64,000 nt of DNA from Hyphomicrobiales bacterium (GCA_002869065.1 PKTR01000003.1:323292-387291), one strand, 5' to 3'; counted from the stretch's first letter, positions 19,062-28,988 are shown. Made by a program: numbers and translations. The notes: generated by a model from the letters alone, not told the origin.

Positions 19062-19076
19062 TTAACCATTTTTTAA
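19062..19076. promoter_or_regulatory. CtrA-type binding box
   Basis: The sequence TTAACCATTTTTTAA fits the full CtrA consensus TTAA-N7-TTAA and includes the strong half-site TTAACCAT. It lies between the divergent small hypothetical gene and the giant polar-growth gene, in a locally AT-rich stretch of an otherwise GC-rich window. A further TTAA overlaps at 19078-19081. Confidence 0.65.
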
Positions 19077-19312
19077 ATTAAATGGAGATCCGCGAGTTTG
19101 TTGTTCATTTTAACGTAATCTCCCATTACCATGAAGAGTGCGGCACTATGGAGGGAGGCTACGCTCCGACTGGTAATAGTTAACAGCCAGTTGGGGTGTT
19201 CGGACAACGGGTTTTCCTGTTCGGACGGTCTGCGTCTCTCCACAATTTCGGTTTTCATTCCGGCTAGTGCGACCGGTGTGTATCGAGTACGGACGTGAGG
19301 CGACTGACGACT

Positions 19313-22300
19313 ATGGCGACCAATTCCCCGAAATCGACCGATCCGGCTGACGTTGCTCTGAGCGCGGTTGAAGAGGCGTTGAAGCTTGACTTCGGAGGCC
19401 CTGAAGAAGGCGCTTCCGTGACTCAGTCTCCGCCTGTGGCTCCGCCCGCGGCATCGAACACCAGCAAGGACTCGGAAGAGCCCGAGCTCGATGTAAAGCC
19501 GCGCCGTCGCGGCCGCGGCCGTTCCGGCGTCGCCGCCAATGACGACCGTCGTGCCATCGGCAATCTCGTCTATTCCCTGCAGCGTCGCCCGTCTTCGGCG
19601 CCGTTCTGGATCGCCCTCGTCTTCTCCCTGGTCTGGGTCTCCGCCGGCATCGGCATCGCCTGGTTGTCCTTCGGCAGCGAGCTGACCTCGATCAACAGCG
19701 TCGACGCGCTTCTGGCCGCGCCGCACCTGATCGGCACCCTGATCGCCATCGTCGTGCCGGTGGTCTTCTTCTGGGTCATGGCCGTCATGATCTGGCGCTC
19801 GCAGGAAATGCGCCTCGTCGCGCGTTCGATGACGGAAGTCGCCCTGCGCCTTGCCGAACCCGAAGGCGTTGCGAAGGAATCCGTCGTCTCCGTCGGCCAG
19901 GCCATCCGCCGCGAAGTCGCCGCCATGGGCGACGGCGTGGAGCGTGCGCTTGCGCGTGCCAGCGAGCTCGAAGTGATGGTCCACAATGAAGTGGCCTCGC
20001 TCGAGCGCTCCTATAACGACAATGAGCTGCGCATCCGCTCGATGATCGAGGAACTCGCCCTGCAGCGCGAAGCGATCGTCAGCAATGCCGAAAAGGTCCG
20101 CTCGGCAATCGCCGGCGCCCACAGCGATTTCTCGCGTGATCTCGATGCCGCCGGCTCCGATCTCACCGAACAGGTCCGCGCGATCACCTCGTCCTTCTCG
20201 ACCTCCTTCGGCGAGGACGCCTCGAACCTGACCGGCCGCCTCAATTCCGACGGCGAAGCCATCCTCAGCGAACTGGCCGAGCGCAGCCATGACTTCCTCG
20301 AGCAGCTTTCGAGCCGCCGTGAGAAGTTCGCCGATGCGATCACCATGGCGAGCGACTCGCTTGCCGCCACGCTCGACGAGCGCAGCCGCGACATCGACAA
20401 CCGCATGGCCGACGCGGCCGCGGCTGTTGTCCAGGCCATCGGCGACCGCAGCGAGGAAATCAGCCTCAGCTTCGATACCCGCACCGGCAATATCATCGCC
20501 GCCCTCGACGCCCGCAGCAACGCCATCAGCGATGCCCTTGAGGCGCGCTCCAGCGCCGTTGGCGAGACCCTGACCGACACATCGGCCGGCATCCTGGCCG
20601 CTCTTGAGGACCGCACCGCGGAAGTCCGCGAAGCGCTTGAAGCCCGCTCCAACGCCATCGGCGACAATCTCGGCGACACGTCGGCCTCCATCCTTGAGCT
20701 TCTGGCCAGCCGCAGCGACGAGATCGCCGCCGCGCTTGCCTCGCGCACCGGTGCCGTCAGCGATGAGCTCAATCAGGCCACGACGGCCATCTTCGAGGCG
20801 CTCACCGACCGCAGCGGTGCAGTCACCGCAGCCCTCAACGACACCGCCGCCAACCTGCTCGACGCGCTTGCCGCCCGGGTCAACGCCCTCGACGAGAACC
20901 TGTCGGTCACTGGCGCGCAGGTCGTCGAACTGATCACCGGCCGCTCCAACGAGGTCGGCGAGACCATGGTCCGCATCGGCCGCGATCTCGACGAGGCCTT
21001 CGCCCAGCGTTCGCAGGACACCGCCGAGCTGTTCAACGTCCGCAGCGAGGAAATCCTCGACAACGTCGCGCTGCGTTCCGAAGAGCTTGCCAACCTTCTG
21101 CGCGGCACCGGCGAGTCGCTGCTCGTCGACATGTCGCTGCGCGGCAGCGAGCTCACCGAGAAGCTCGACGAGACCGCAACCCGCATCGCCGACACCATCA
21201 CCTCGCGTGGCGGTGAACTGGCCGACCGCATTGCCGCCACCGGCGACAGCATCTACCAGACGGTCACCATCAACGGCGAGGAACTCGACGCCAAGCTCGG
21301 CGAGACCGGCGAACGCCTCGGCTCGCTGCTCGACGCCCGCCTCGGCACCTTCAAGTCCGTGCTCGACACGACCACCGGCGAGATCGACCGCTCGCTCGAC
21401 GAACGCACCGTCGAACTGGCCGACAAGCTCGGCAATGCCGGCGTGCGCATCGCCGAACTCATCAACGAGCGTTCGAGCCGCGTGACCGAGCAGATCGGCG
21501 ACGCCGGCGCCCAGTTCGCCTCGGCGCTCGACTCGCACGCCGACATCCTGCGCGGCGAACTCGACGGTCGCCTCAACGACCTCGACCGCATCGTCAACGT
21601 TCGCGGCACCGAGATCGTCAGTGCGCTGGCCGGCCATGCCGACCAGATCGACAGCCTGCTCGACACGCGCTTCGCCACCATGAGCGACGCCCTGCGCGAG
21701 CGCACGGTGGAACTGGGCTCGGTGTTCGACGAGCGCTCGGTTGCGCTTGCCAGTACGTTCGAGGAAAAGGCGACCGCCATCGGCGCCGCCCTCTCCGACC
21801 GCACCACCAATATCGAGGCGACCATCAACGCCTGCCTCGACGAATTCGACCGCTCGATCGGCGAACGCGTCGACACCGCGGCGGATTCCGTCACCCGCAA
21901 GGCCGACCTGCTGGTCGAGACGATGGATACTCGCACCCGCAAGATCGACGAAGCGCTCGACGCCCGCGCCCGCAACATCAGCGAGACGCTCATCGAACGC
22001 ACCCGCGAGCTGGCGCATGTCTTCGCCGAGGGCCAGAACGAGATGGCGGCAGCCCTCGACAACCGGCTCGCCGGCGTCGGCGACGTGCTGTCTCGTCAGA
22101 CCACCGAACTCACCGACATGCTTGCCGACCGCATCGCCGACATCAACATGTCGATCGGCTCCAAGGTCTTCGAGGTCGCCGAGACGCTCGAAACCCGCGG
22201 CGGCGAACTGGAGCAGATGCTCGGCGGCAAGCTGGCCGACATCTCCGCGACGCTGGCCGGCGAAACCGGCAAGGCCCGCGAGGACCTGTCCGCATCGCTG

Positions 22301-24706
22301 CGTGAAGCGGCCGACCGCGTCGCCAGCGAGAGCGAGCGCGCGCGCCAATCGGTGATCTCGGCGCTGACCGAAGCCACCGGCGCCCTGTCCGGCGAGAGCG
22401 AGCGTGCCCGCCAGATCCTCGTCGATACCGTTGGCGCGCTGACCGGCAACATGACCCGCGAAGCCGAGGACGTCCGCACCCTGCTGACCTCCACCATCGG
22501 CGAACTGTCCGGCGGCCTGACCGAGGAAAGCGATCGCATCCACACCCTGCTGACGCACACCACCAAGGCACTGTCGGCCGGCCTGACCAGCGAAAGCGGC
22601 CGCGTCCGCGAAGCGCTCGCCAAGGCCATCACCGAACTCAACGACGTGCTGTCCGGCGGCGCCGAGGATGCCCTCAGCAAGCTCCAGGGAACCATCGCCG
22701 AAGCCGCGGATCGCGTTCGCGAGGAAGGCGACAAGGCCCGCCAGTCGCTGCTCGACAGCGTCGGCTCGGCAACCGACGAACTCACCCGCTCGGCGGCCAG
22801 CCTGGAACACACCCTGGTCAACCGCAGCCGCACCGTCACCGACGATCTGCGCGAGCGTTCCGCCGAACTCAACACCCTGTTCGGCGCCCGCACCGCGGAA
22901 CTGGCGGCAATCATCGAAAGCCAGGGCGGCGGCCTCGTGGAGGCGCTCGAAACGCGCAGCCGCGACCTGTCCGGCAAGGTCTCCGAAATCCGCGACGCCA
23001 TCGTCAACGCGCTGTCCGTCAAGGGCCGCGACATTACTGACAGCATCGCCCGCCAGAGCGTCGATGCGACCAAGGCACTGTCCGAAACCGGCGACGCGAT
23101 CGTGCGCACTCTCGAGGAAACCAGCGGCAAGACGCTGGCCGCCCTCGGCAGCACCAACGATCGCCTCCAGAACGAGGTCGGCGACATCCTCGGCCGCCTG
23201 GAATCGTCCAATCTCACGCTGCAGGACGTGCTCTCGAATGCCGGTGAGAACCTCGCCGAAATCGAGAACAAGCTCGCCCGCCGTGCCGGCGAATTCCGCT
23301 CGGCCATCGATCGCGCCGTGGACGACACCAACACCTCAAGCAGCGTCATCTCCGAACAGGTCACCCAGCTTCGCTCGGTATCCGACTCGGTGCTTGGCGA
23401 CGTTGCCCGCATTGCCGCCCGCTTCGAGGAGCACGGCCGCACGCTGACCGACGCCGCCCGCATGCTGGAAGACAGCAACCGCACCGCGGAAACGACCATC
23501 GAAGACCGCCGCGCGGCCATCGATGCCATCGCCCGCGACCTGCAGGAGAAGTCGGAAGCCATGGGCGCCGTGCTCGGCTCCTTCACCAACGTCATTTCCT
23601 CGACGCTGGAAGATGCCGAAACCCGCTCGCGCGACGTCGCCGGCCTGCTTGCCGAGAGCGCCGAAACCGCGGCCCGCACCGTCTCCGAACAGTTCGAGTC
23701 GATGCGCGTGACCGCCGGCCTCGAAGGCCAGCGTGCTCAGGAAGCGGTCCGTTCGGCCCAGTCCGACATGTTGCGCGAGATGAACCAGGCGGTCGCCGAG
23801 GCGTCCGAACGGTTCACCGAAGCGAGCTCCCGCATGAGCGAGATCGCCCGCGAGATGCGTGGCGAACTGCAGCAGACCCGCGATGAGATGAAGCGCGGTA
23901 TCTTCGAGCTGCCGAAGGAAACGCAGGAAAGCACCTCCGCCATGCGCAAGGTGGTGTCCGAGCAGATTCGCGCGCTCAACGAACTCTCCGAGATCGTTGC
24001 CCGTCAGGCCGGCTCCTTCGACGTCGCCCAGCCGGCGAAGCAGGAACGCGCCCAGGCCGCCTCGGCTGCCCGCAGCGCCCCGCGCCCGGCCGCCCCGCAG
24101 CCGGCCCGCCCGGCGCCTGCCGCCGCCGCACCGACGCTGCGCAAGCCCGCTCCGGAACCGGCTCGCAGCCAGCCGCAGCGCCCTGCACCGTCGCTCGACT
24201 ACGACCGCCGCCCGAGCGCGCCGGCCGCTGACGACGGCGAACAGCGCGGCTGGGTCAGCGACCTGCTGCACCGCGCCTCGCAGAACGGCGAGACCGCCCA
24301 GAGCGGCCGCGGTGCCAGTGACCGTCAGGCCCGCCAGGTGGTCACCGAACGCTCGCCGCTGCACATGGTCGAGTCGCTGAACTCGCTCTCGGTCGATATC
24401 GCCCGGGCGATCGACAACGACGCCTTCGTCGATCTGTGGCAGCGCTACCAGCGCGGCGAACGCAACGTCTTCACCCGCCGGCTCTACACCCTGCAGGGCC
24501 AGCAGACGTTCGACGAGATCCGCCGCAAGTACAGCCGCGATCCGGAGTTCCGCAGCGCCGTCGACCGCTACATCGGTGACTTCGAGTCGCTGATCGACGA
24601 GGTCTCGCGCAACGATCGCGACAACATGCTGAGCCAGACCTACCTGACCTCCGACACCGGCAAGGTCTACACCATGCTGGCGCATGCAAGCGGCCGCCTC
24701 GACTAA
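19313..24706 (+). CDS. rgsE: Giant polar-growth protein, GPR/RgsE-like (apolipoprotein A1/A4/E-like)
   Basis: The product is about 1797 residues (1803 if the GTG at 19295 is used). It has a polar N terminus, two membrane helices at about residues 97-118 and 139-161, a vast helical region, a Pro/Ala-rich linker around 1580-1650 and a compact C-terminal domain (about 1680-1797, with MVESLNSLSVDIARAID). From 20063 to 23263 the protein is 97 consecutive 11-residue repeats with no insertion or deletion, consensus L-x-x-R-S-x-x-I-x-x-x. This architecture matches the Agrobacterium growth pole ring protein and Sinorhizobium RgsE, which organise unipolar growth. The repeats should form right-handed coiled coils or amphipathic helices. 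It is slightly shorter than the roughly 2100-residue Agrobacterium protein. Orthology is inferred from architecture. Confidence 0.8.
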   Translation: MATNSPKSTDPADVALSAVEEALKLDFGGPEEGASVTQSPPVAPPAASNTSKDSEEPELDVKPRRRGRGRSGVAANDDRRAIGNLVYSLQRRPSSAPFWIALVFSLVWVSAGIGIAWLSFGSELTSINSVDALLAAPHLIGTLIAIVVPVVFFWVMAVMIWRSQEMRLVARSMTEVALRLAEPEGVAKESVVSVGQAIRREVAAMGDGVERALARASELEVMVHNEVASLERSYNDNELRIRSMIEELALQREAIVSNAEKVRSAIAGAHSDFSRDLDAAGSDLTEQVRAITSSFSTSFGEDASNLTGRLNSDGEAILSELAERSHDFLEQLSSRREKFADAITMASDSLAATLDERSRDIDNRMADAAAAVVQAIGDRSEEISLSFDTRTGNIIAALDARSNAISDALEARSSAVGETLTDTSAGILAALEDRTAEVREALEARSNAIGDNLGDTSASILELLASRSDEIAAALASRTGAVSDELNQATTAIFEALTDRSGAVTAALNDTAANLLDALAARVNALDENLSVTGAQVVELITGRSNEVGETMVRIGRDLDEAFAQRSQDTAELFNVRSEEILDNVALRSEELANLLRGTGESLLVDMSLRGSELTEKLDETATRIADTITSRGGELADRIAATGDSIYQTVTINGEELDAKLGETGERLGSLLDARLGTFKSVLDTTTGEIDRSLDERTVELADKLGNAGVRIAELINERSSRVTEQIGDAGAQFASALDSHADILRGELDGRLNDLDRIVNVRGTEIVSALAGHADQIDSLLDTRFATMSDALRERTVELGSVFDERSVALASTFEEKATAIGAALSDRTTNIEATINACLDEFDRSIGERVDTAADSVTRKADLLVETMDTRTRKIDEALDARARNISETLIERTRELAHVFAEGQNEMAAALDNRLAGVGDVLSRQTTELTDMLADRIADINMSIGSKVFEVAETLETRGGELEQMLGGKLADISATLAGETGKAREDLSASLREAADRVASESERARQSVISALTEATGALSGESERARQILVDTVGALTGNMTREAEDVRTLLTSTIGELSGGLTEESDRIHTLLTHTTKALSAGLTSESGRVREALAKAITELNDVLSGGAEDALSKLQGTIAEAADRVREEGDKARQSLLDSVGSATDELTRSAASLEHTLVNRSRTVTDDLRERSAELNTLFGARTAELAAIIESQGGGLVEALETRSRDLSGKVSEIRDAIVNALSVKGRDITDSIARQSVDATKALSETGDAIVRTLEETSGKTLAALGSTNDRLQNEVGDILGRLESSNLTLQDVLSNAGENLAEIENKLARRAGEFRSAIDRAVDDTNTSSSVISEQVTQLRSVSDSVLGDVARIAARFEEHGRTLTDAARMLEDSNRTAETTIEDRRAAIDAIARDLQEKSEAMGAVLGSFTNVISSTLEDAETRSRDVAGLLAESAETAARTVSEQFESMRVTAGLEGQRAQEAVRSAQSDMLREMNQAVAEASERFTEASSRMSEIAREMRGELQQTRDEMKRGIFELPKETQESTSAMRKVVSEQIRALNELSEIVARQAGSFDVAQPAKQERAQAASAARSAPRPAAPQPARPAPAAAAPTLRKPAPEPARSQPQRPAPSLDYDRRPSAPAADDGEQRGWVSDLLHRASQNGETAQSGRGASDRQARQVVTERSPLHMVESLNSLSVDIARAIDNDAFVDLWQRYQRGERNVFTRRLYTLQGQQTFDEIRRKYSRDPEFRSAVDRYIGDFESLIDEVSRNDRDNMLSQTYLTSDTGKVYTMLAHASGRLD

Positions 24707-24744
24707 ACAAAGAGACCACAGCCGAGCTGGCTGGCACTGAAACG

Positions 24745-24785
24745 AAAACGGGCGCTTCCTTCACCGGGAAGCGCCCGTTTTGTTT
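24745..24785 (+). terminator. Rho-independent terminator after the giant gene
   Basis: A perfect 15-bp stem (arms 24745-24759 and 24767-24781, core acgggcgcttcc) with a 7-base loop is followed by a T-rich run. It lies 38 bp after the stop, and its A-rich left flank lets it also serve the convergent lipoprotein gene. Confidence 0.9.
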
Positions 24786-24898
24786 GCGTCTGGAGACACG
24801 ACAGAACGAGTGGCAGCAGCGGCATCCGTCGCGACAACCGGCGCACCAAGTCCTCCGGCACACGGCCAGACGCCCATACATTCAAACGAATAGAAAAA

Positions 24899-25498
24899 TC
24901 AGATCCGCACGAGGACCCATTCGACCAGTTCGACCAGCACGCTGTGAAGCGCGGCGTCGAGGCCCTTGACCGCCGGATCGATGCTGTCGCCTCCGGTCGG
25001 AACCGCGGCGCGGAAGGTGCGCGTCGCCACCACACGACCGTTGCGGTCGTTGATGATCTTGGCGGCGATTTCGACGACGCCCTGCGAGCCGCCGTCGACC
25101 TCGAGCTGGAACGCCCGCACATTGGTCGAGATCTGGTAGTGGATCAGCAGACCTTCGCCAGGGCGGCCGATGGCACGCACGCGACCGGAATTCTCGAACG
25201 CCTCGATGACGCGGGCCTGCACCAGAACCGGCAGCCGGTCGGACCACTGGCCACCGGAAAAATAGGTGATGACGGTGCCGTCGGATTTGACTGCTATCGC
25301 ATCGGTGTCGAGCGCCTTTACCGCGCTTGGAACCGGAATGAGGATCTGGGCCTGCGTGCTGCCGCGCACATCCTTGAACGAGCGCGGCGCATCGAGATCG
25401 TAAATGGAGGCAGGCGTCTTCGGCCCGAGGCCGCCTACACAGCCACCGAGCAGAACCGCGATCATCGCGCTTCCCAAAGCTCTTTTAATCACGCTCAT
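24899..25498 (-). CDS. ABC-type transport auxiliary lipoprotein (PqiC/YmbA-like)
   Basis: The 199-residue protein has a lipoprotein signal with lipobox LGGC, giving Cys20 as the lipidated residue. Its body matches the ABC-type transport auxiliary lipoprotein family (IYDLDAPR..., AVKALDTDAIAV, FSGGQWSDRLPVLVQARVIEAFENSG). In Mce-type systems this protein is the outer-membrane-side partner. It is the last gene of the run permease-ATPase-MlaD-lipoprotein, 144 bp after mlaD. Confidence 0.88.
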   Translation of the reverse strand: MSVIKRALGSAMIAVLLGGCVGGLGPKTPASIYDLDAPRSFKDVRGSTQAQILIPVPSAVKALDTDAIAVKSDGTVITYFSGGQWSDRLPVLVQARVIEAFENSGRVRAIGRPGEGLLIHYQISTNVRAFQLEVDGGSQGVVEIAAKIINDRNGRVVATRTFRAAVPTGGDSIDPAVKGLDAALHSVLVELVEWVLVRI

Positions 25499-25642
25499 GC
25501 CCCTACGGCCGTCCCGCGTCGCCTTCTACACAAAAGCATCGTCCCTGCCGGGACGTCAAATGCCCTTTGGCGGATAGCGCCGCGATGCAGTGCCTCTTTT
25601 TCAACCTGCTGCCAATTTACCACAAATGTACGCCGCGTTTCG

Positions 25643-27037
25643 TTAACGCCGTCGCGGCCGGTATTGCGGTGTACTTGATCCACCGAAGATAATCTGGCTC
25701 GGATCCCGCTCAAGATTGGAGAATGCCCGCTCGATTACGCTGAGCGTGCGTTGAGTTTGTCCGACAACCGCTTCGACGTTGCGCAGACCCCGCGTCGAAA
25801 ACCGTTCGAGACCGGCGGCGATATTGTCGGCGCGCTTCTCGAACGCCGACGCCGCCTTGGCGATCGAGCGCGCCGCTTCCGTCGCCTCCGTGATGAAGCC
25901 CTTGCCGTCAGCGTCGATCATGTCGTCGAGCTTGACCAGCAGATTGTCGAGGCGTTCGCCGGTGCCGTTGATACGGTCGGCGAACTGCCGCGCCGATTTG
26001 ACGATGCTGTCGATGTCTTCCTTGTTCTTCTCGAGCCCCGAGGTGAACCCGCGCACATCGTCCACCGCGCCTTTCGCATTGGTCATCATGGCGTCGAAAT
26101 CGTCGGCCCGCGCCATGATCCGGTTCGACACCTCTTCGGCATTGGCGACCACCTTCTTCAGTGCGTCGCGATCCACATCGGTGACGATCGCATCCACCTT
26201 GGCGAGCGTCTCGTTGATGTTTTCGCCGAATGCCGAGAGATCCCCCGCCGCCTTGCGGATATCGGCAATCACCGCGTCGACATCGCCCGATGCCGCCGCC
26301 AGCTTGTCGGAAACGGTGACGGCGTTGTCGATCACCTTGCCGACCTTCTCGCTATCGACCGCGGTAACGAGGCTCTCGGCCTTCTCGACGAAGCTCTCGA
26401 TACGTCCGGACAGACCCGACACCGTGCGTGCGGCCTCCGCCACGTCGGCGAGGAATGTGTCGACGCCATCGCTGTTCTTGGCCAGCGCGTCGGAGAACTT
26501 CTCGACATTCTTCACCGTCGTCGAGATCGACTCCTTGTTCTCGGTGGCGATTTTCTCGACCGCGTCGAGCGTCGTATTTGCCTTGGCAAGCAGCGTCTGC
26601 GCGCCCTCGATGAGGTTTTCGAACGCCGACATATCCGCCTGGATCACCGGCGTCCCATCGGTGTCGAACAGCGACTTGGCGTCCGGAGAGCCACCCTTCA
26701 ACTGAATGTGGGCAACGCCGGTCAGGCCCTGATAACCGAGCTCGGCCTTGGTATCGGTCTTCAGCGGCACCGTGTTGTCGACCCGGGCAAGCACCAGAAC
26801 CTTGTTCGGGTCTTCCGGATTGAGCGACATCCTGGCGACGTCGCCGATCTTGATGCCGTTGAACAGCACCTGCCCGCCGATGCCGAGTCCGGTCACCGTG
26901 CCGTCGAAAACGATGACGACCTCGCTGCTCGACTTGGTGTCGGACGTGTTCGACAGCCAGTAGACGAAGCCAAAGCCGGCGAACAGAACCGCCAGAACGA
27001 AGGCGCCGATCGCAACAAAATTCGCGCGTGTCTCCAT
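25643..27037 (-). CDS. MlaD/MCE-domain substrate-binding protein
   Basis: The 464-residue protein has one N-terminal membrane anchor (about residues 8-28), an MCE domain at about 38-118 (VTGLGIGGQVLFNGIKIGDV) and a long helical C-terminal part. This is the periplasmic lipid-binding ring/tunnel component of an Mla-type phospholipid transporter. The helical extension is much longer than E. coli MlaD (about 180 residues), closer to longer Mce proteins that bridge the periplasm. It is 7 bp from the ATPase gene. Confidence 0.92.
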   Translation of the reverse strand: METRANFVAIGAFVLAVLFAGFGFVYWLSNTSDTKSSSEVVIVFDGTVTGLGIGGQVLFNGIKIGDVARMSLNPEDPNKVLVLARVDNTVPLKTDTKAELGYQGLTGVAHIQLKGGSPDAKSLFDTDGTPVIQADMSAFENLIEGAQTLLAKANTTLDAVEKIATENKESISTTVKNVEKFSDALAKNSDGVDTFLADVAEAARTVSGLSGRIESFVEKAESLVTAVDSEKVGKVIDNAVTVSDKLAAASGDVDAVIADIRKAAGDLSAFGENINETLAKVDAIVTDVDRDALKKVVANAEEVSNRIMARADDFDAMMTNAKGAVDDVRGFTSGLEKNKEDIDSIVKSARQFADRINGTGERLDNLLVKLDDMIDADGKGFITEATEAARSIAKAASAFEKRADNIAAGLERFSTRGLRNVEAVVGQTQRTLSVIERAFSNLERDPSQIIFGGSSTPQYRPRRR

Positions 27038-27044
27038 TCCGTCC

Positions 27045-27842
27045 TCAAGCCCCGATGCGTCTTGCCCGCGTGCCGCCGAAATAGGCGTGCACCCAGGGGT
27101 GATCGTAGGTTCTCAGCTCTTCATACGTGCCGGTCACGAGAACCTTCTTGTTCCCGAGAACGGCGATTCTGTCGCAAACTGTATAAAGGCTGTCCAAATC
27201 ATGGGTTACCATGTAGACGGTCAAACCCAAAGTATCCCGCAGTTTTCCGATCAGATCATCGAACTCCGACGCACCGATCGGGTCGAGCCCCGAGGTCGGC
27301 TCGTCGAGGAACAACAGCTCCGGATCGAGCGCCAGCGCACGGGCAAGGCCGGCTCGCTTGATCATACCACCCGACAATTCGGACGGATATTTGTCCGCCG
27401 CATCGGCTGAAAGACCGACCAGCTCCAGCTTCAAGAGCGCCAGCTCGTCCATCAGCCGGTCCGACAGCGACAGATGCTCGCGCATCGGCACCTGAATGTT
27501 CTGGCGCACGGTCAGCGAGGAAAACAGCGCGCCGTGCTGAAAGAGGACGCCCCAACGCTGACCGATCGAGCTGCGCTCGGCAACGTCCCTTGCATCGAAC
27601 GGCACGCCGAACACCTCGACCGAGCCCTCGCGCATCGGCAGCAGACCGAGAATCGCCCGCATCAACACCGTCTTGCCGGTACCGGAGCCGCCGACGAAGC
27701 CGAGAATCTCGCCCGGATAGACATCGAGGTCGAGATCGTCCAGCACGAGATGGTCGCCGAACCCGACGACCAGATCGCGGATCGACAGGATCGGTTCGGC
27801 ATCGGGGCGGATCGGTCGGCGCTGTACGGTTCCCATGGTCAT
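27045..27842 (-). CDS. ABC transporter ATP-binding protein, MlaF-like
   Basis: The 265-residue ATPase shows Walker A GGSGTGKT (about residues 50-57), signature LSGGMIKRAGLARAL, Walker B LLFLDEPTSGLDP and switch THD. The methionine-containing signature LSGGM is typical of MlaF. The gene lies between the permease (6-bp gap) and the MCE gene (7-bp gap), forming the inner-membrane engine of lipid transport between membranes. Confidence 0.93.
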   Translation of the reverse strand: MTMGTVQRRPIRPDAEPILSIRDLVVGFGDHLVLDDLDLDVYPGEILGFVGGSGTGKTVLMRAILGLLPMREGSVEVFGVPFDARDVAERSSIGQRWGVLFQHGALFSSLTVRQNIQVPMREHLSLSDRLMDELALLKLELVGLSADAADKYPSELSGGMIKRAGLARALALDPELLFLDEPTSGLDPIGASEFDDLIGKLRDTLGLTVYMVTHDLDSLYTVCDRIAVLGNKKVLVTGTYEELRTYDHPWVHAYFGGTRARRIGA

Positions 27843-27848
27843 CCGCCC

Positions 27849-28988
27849 CTACATGTCGATCGCTGCAAAGAAGATGGCGAACAGGCCGTCGACGACGATC
27901 ACCATGAAGATCGCCTTGACCACCGAAACCGTGGTCTGGCGGCCAAGAGATTCCGCGCTGCCGGCAACTTTCAGACCTTCCGACGCCGCGATCAGCCCGA
28001 TGATCAGCGCCATCATCGGTGCCTTGACGAGCCCGACGATCAGCGTGTCGAACGTCACCGCCTCCTGCAGCCGGGCGAAGAAGGCATTGAGCGGCAGGTC
28101 GAGATAGACCGCCGTCATCATCCCCGCGCCGAGCAGAGCCGCTAGGTCGGACAGGAAGGTCAGCGCCGGCAACGCCAGCATCAGCCCGAGAATGCGCGGA
28201 ATAACGAGCACCTCGACCGGCCGAAGGCCGATCACATAGAGCGCGTCGATTTCCTCGCGCATCTTCATCGAGCCGATCTCGGCCGTGATCGCACTGCCCG
28301 AACGGCCGGCGACCATGATCGCGGTCAGCAGCACACCGAGTTCGCGCAGCACCAGAACGCCGACCAGATCGACGACCCACAGATCGGCGCCGAAGGAGCG
28401 CAGATAGAATGCGCCCTGCTGGGCGATGATGCCGCCGATCAGGAACGACATCAGCATGACGATCGGCACGGCGCGCAGGCCGGCCAGATCGAATTGATTG
28501 ACGATAGAGGTGAAGCGCAGGCGGCGCAGCGTCACCAGACAGGTCGCGAGCCCGGCGCTGAACGCACCGAGAATGTCGAGAATGTCGATCGCGTCCTGCC
28601 AAGTGTTGTTGGCCAGACGCCCGATACGCTCCAGACCGGCGCTGATCGGATTGCGTCGTGCCGGCGCCTCCGGCTCGACCGGCTTGTGGTCGGCGATTTC
28701 CTCGAACAGCGGCATTTCGCGCGGATCGATCCCGGCGAACGCAATCGTCCGGCCGGAGGCGCCAAGACCATCGCGCAGGCGGAACAGCAGCCAGGCGCCC
28801 GCCGTATCGACCGTGCCGATCCCGGAAAGGTCGAGGCTGTTCGCCGCCGGAGCCTCGGCAATGAGCCGCTCGACCAGTGGCTCTGCCACCTCCGCGGTCG
28901 CCACCGTCCACTCGCCGACGACCGCAATACGGTCGCCCTCGCCGGACAGGCGAAGGTCGGGAGCGTATTGGCCGGCGTGAACATTCAT
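27849..28988 (-). CDS. MlaE-family ABC permease with N-terminal STAS domain
   Basis: The 379-residue protein combines a STAS-like domain (residues about 10-110, LDLSGIGTVDTAGAWLLFRL) with an MlaE permease domain carrying about five to six helices (AITAEIGSMKMREEIDALYVIG is the coupling region). In E. coli the STAS protein MlaB is separate; this fused form is common in alphaproteobacteria. It is the first gene of the four-gene lipid transport operon. Confidence 0.92.
   Translation of the reverse strand: MNVHAGQYAPDLRLSGEGDRIAVVGEWTVATAEVAEPLVERLIAEAPAANSLDLSGIGTVDTAGAWLLFRLRDGLGASGRTIAFAGIDPREMPLFEEIADHKPVEPEAPARRNPISAGLERIGRLANNTWQDAIDILDILGAFSAGLATCLVTLRRLRFTSIVNQFDLAGLRAVPIVMLMSFLIGGIIAQQGAFYLRSFGADLWVVDLVGVLVLRELGVLLTAIMVAGRSGSAITAEIGSMKMREEIDALYVIGLRPVEVLVIPRILGLMLALPALTFLSDLAALLGAGMMTAVYLDLPLNAFFARLQEAVTFDTLIVGLVKAPMMALIIGLIAASEGLKVAGSAESLGRQTTVSVVKAIFMVIVVDGLFAIFFAAIDM

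Noticed and set aside
19073..22810. 1245-codon open frame on the minus strand opposite the giant gene
   Set aside because: It is a shadow of the biased 33-bp-periodic coding sequence on the plus strand; the translation is low-complexity and has no family features or ribosome site.
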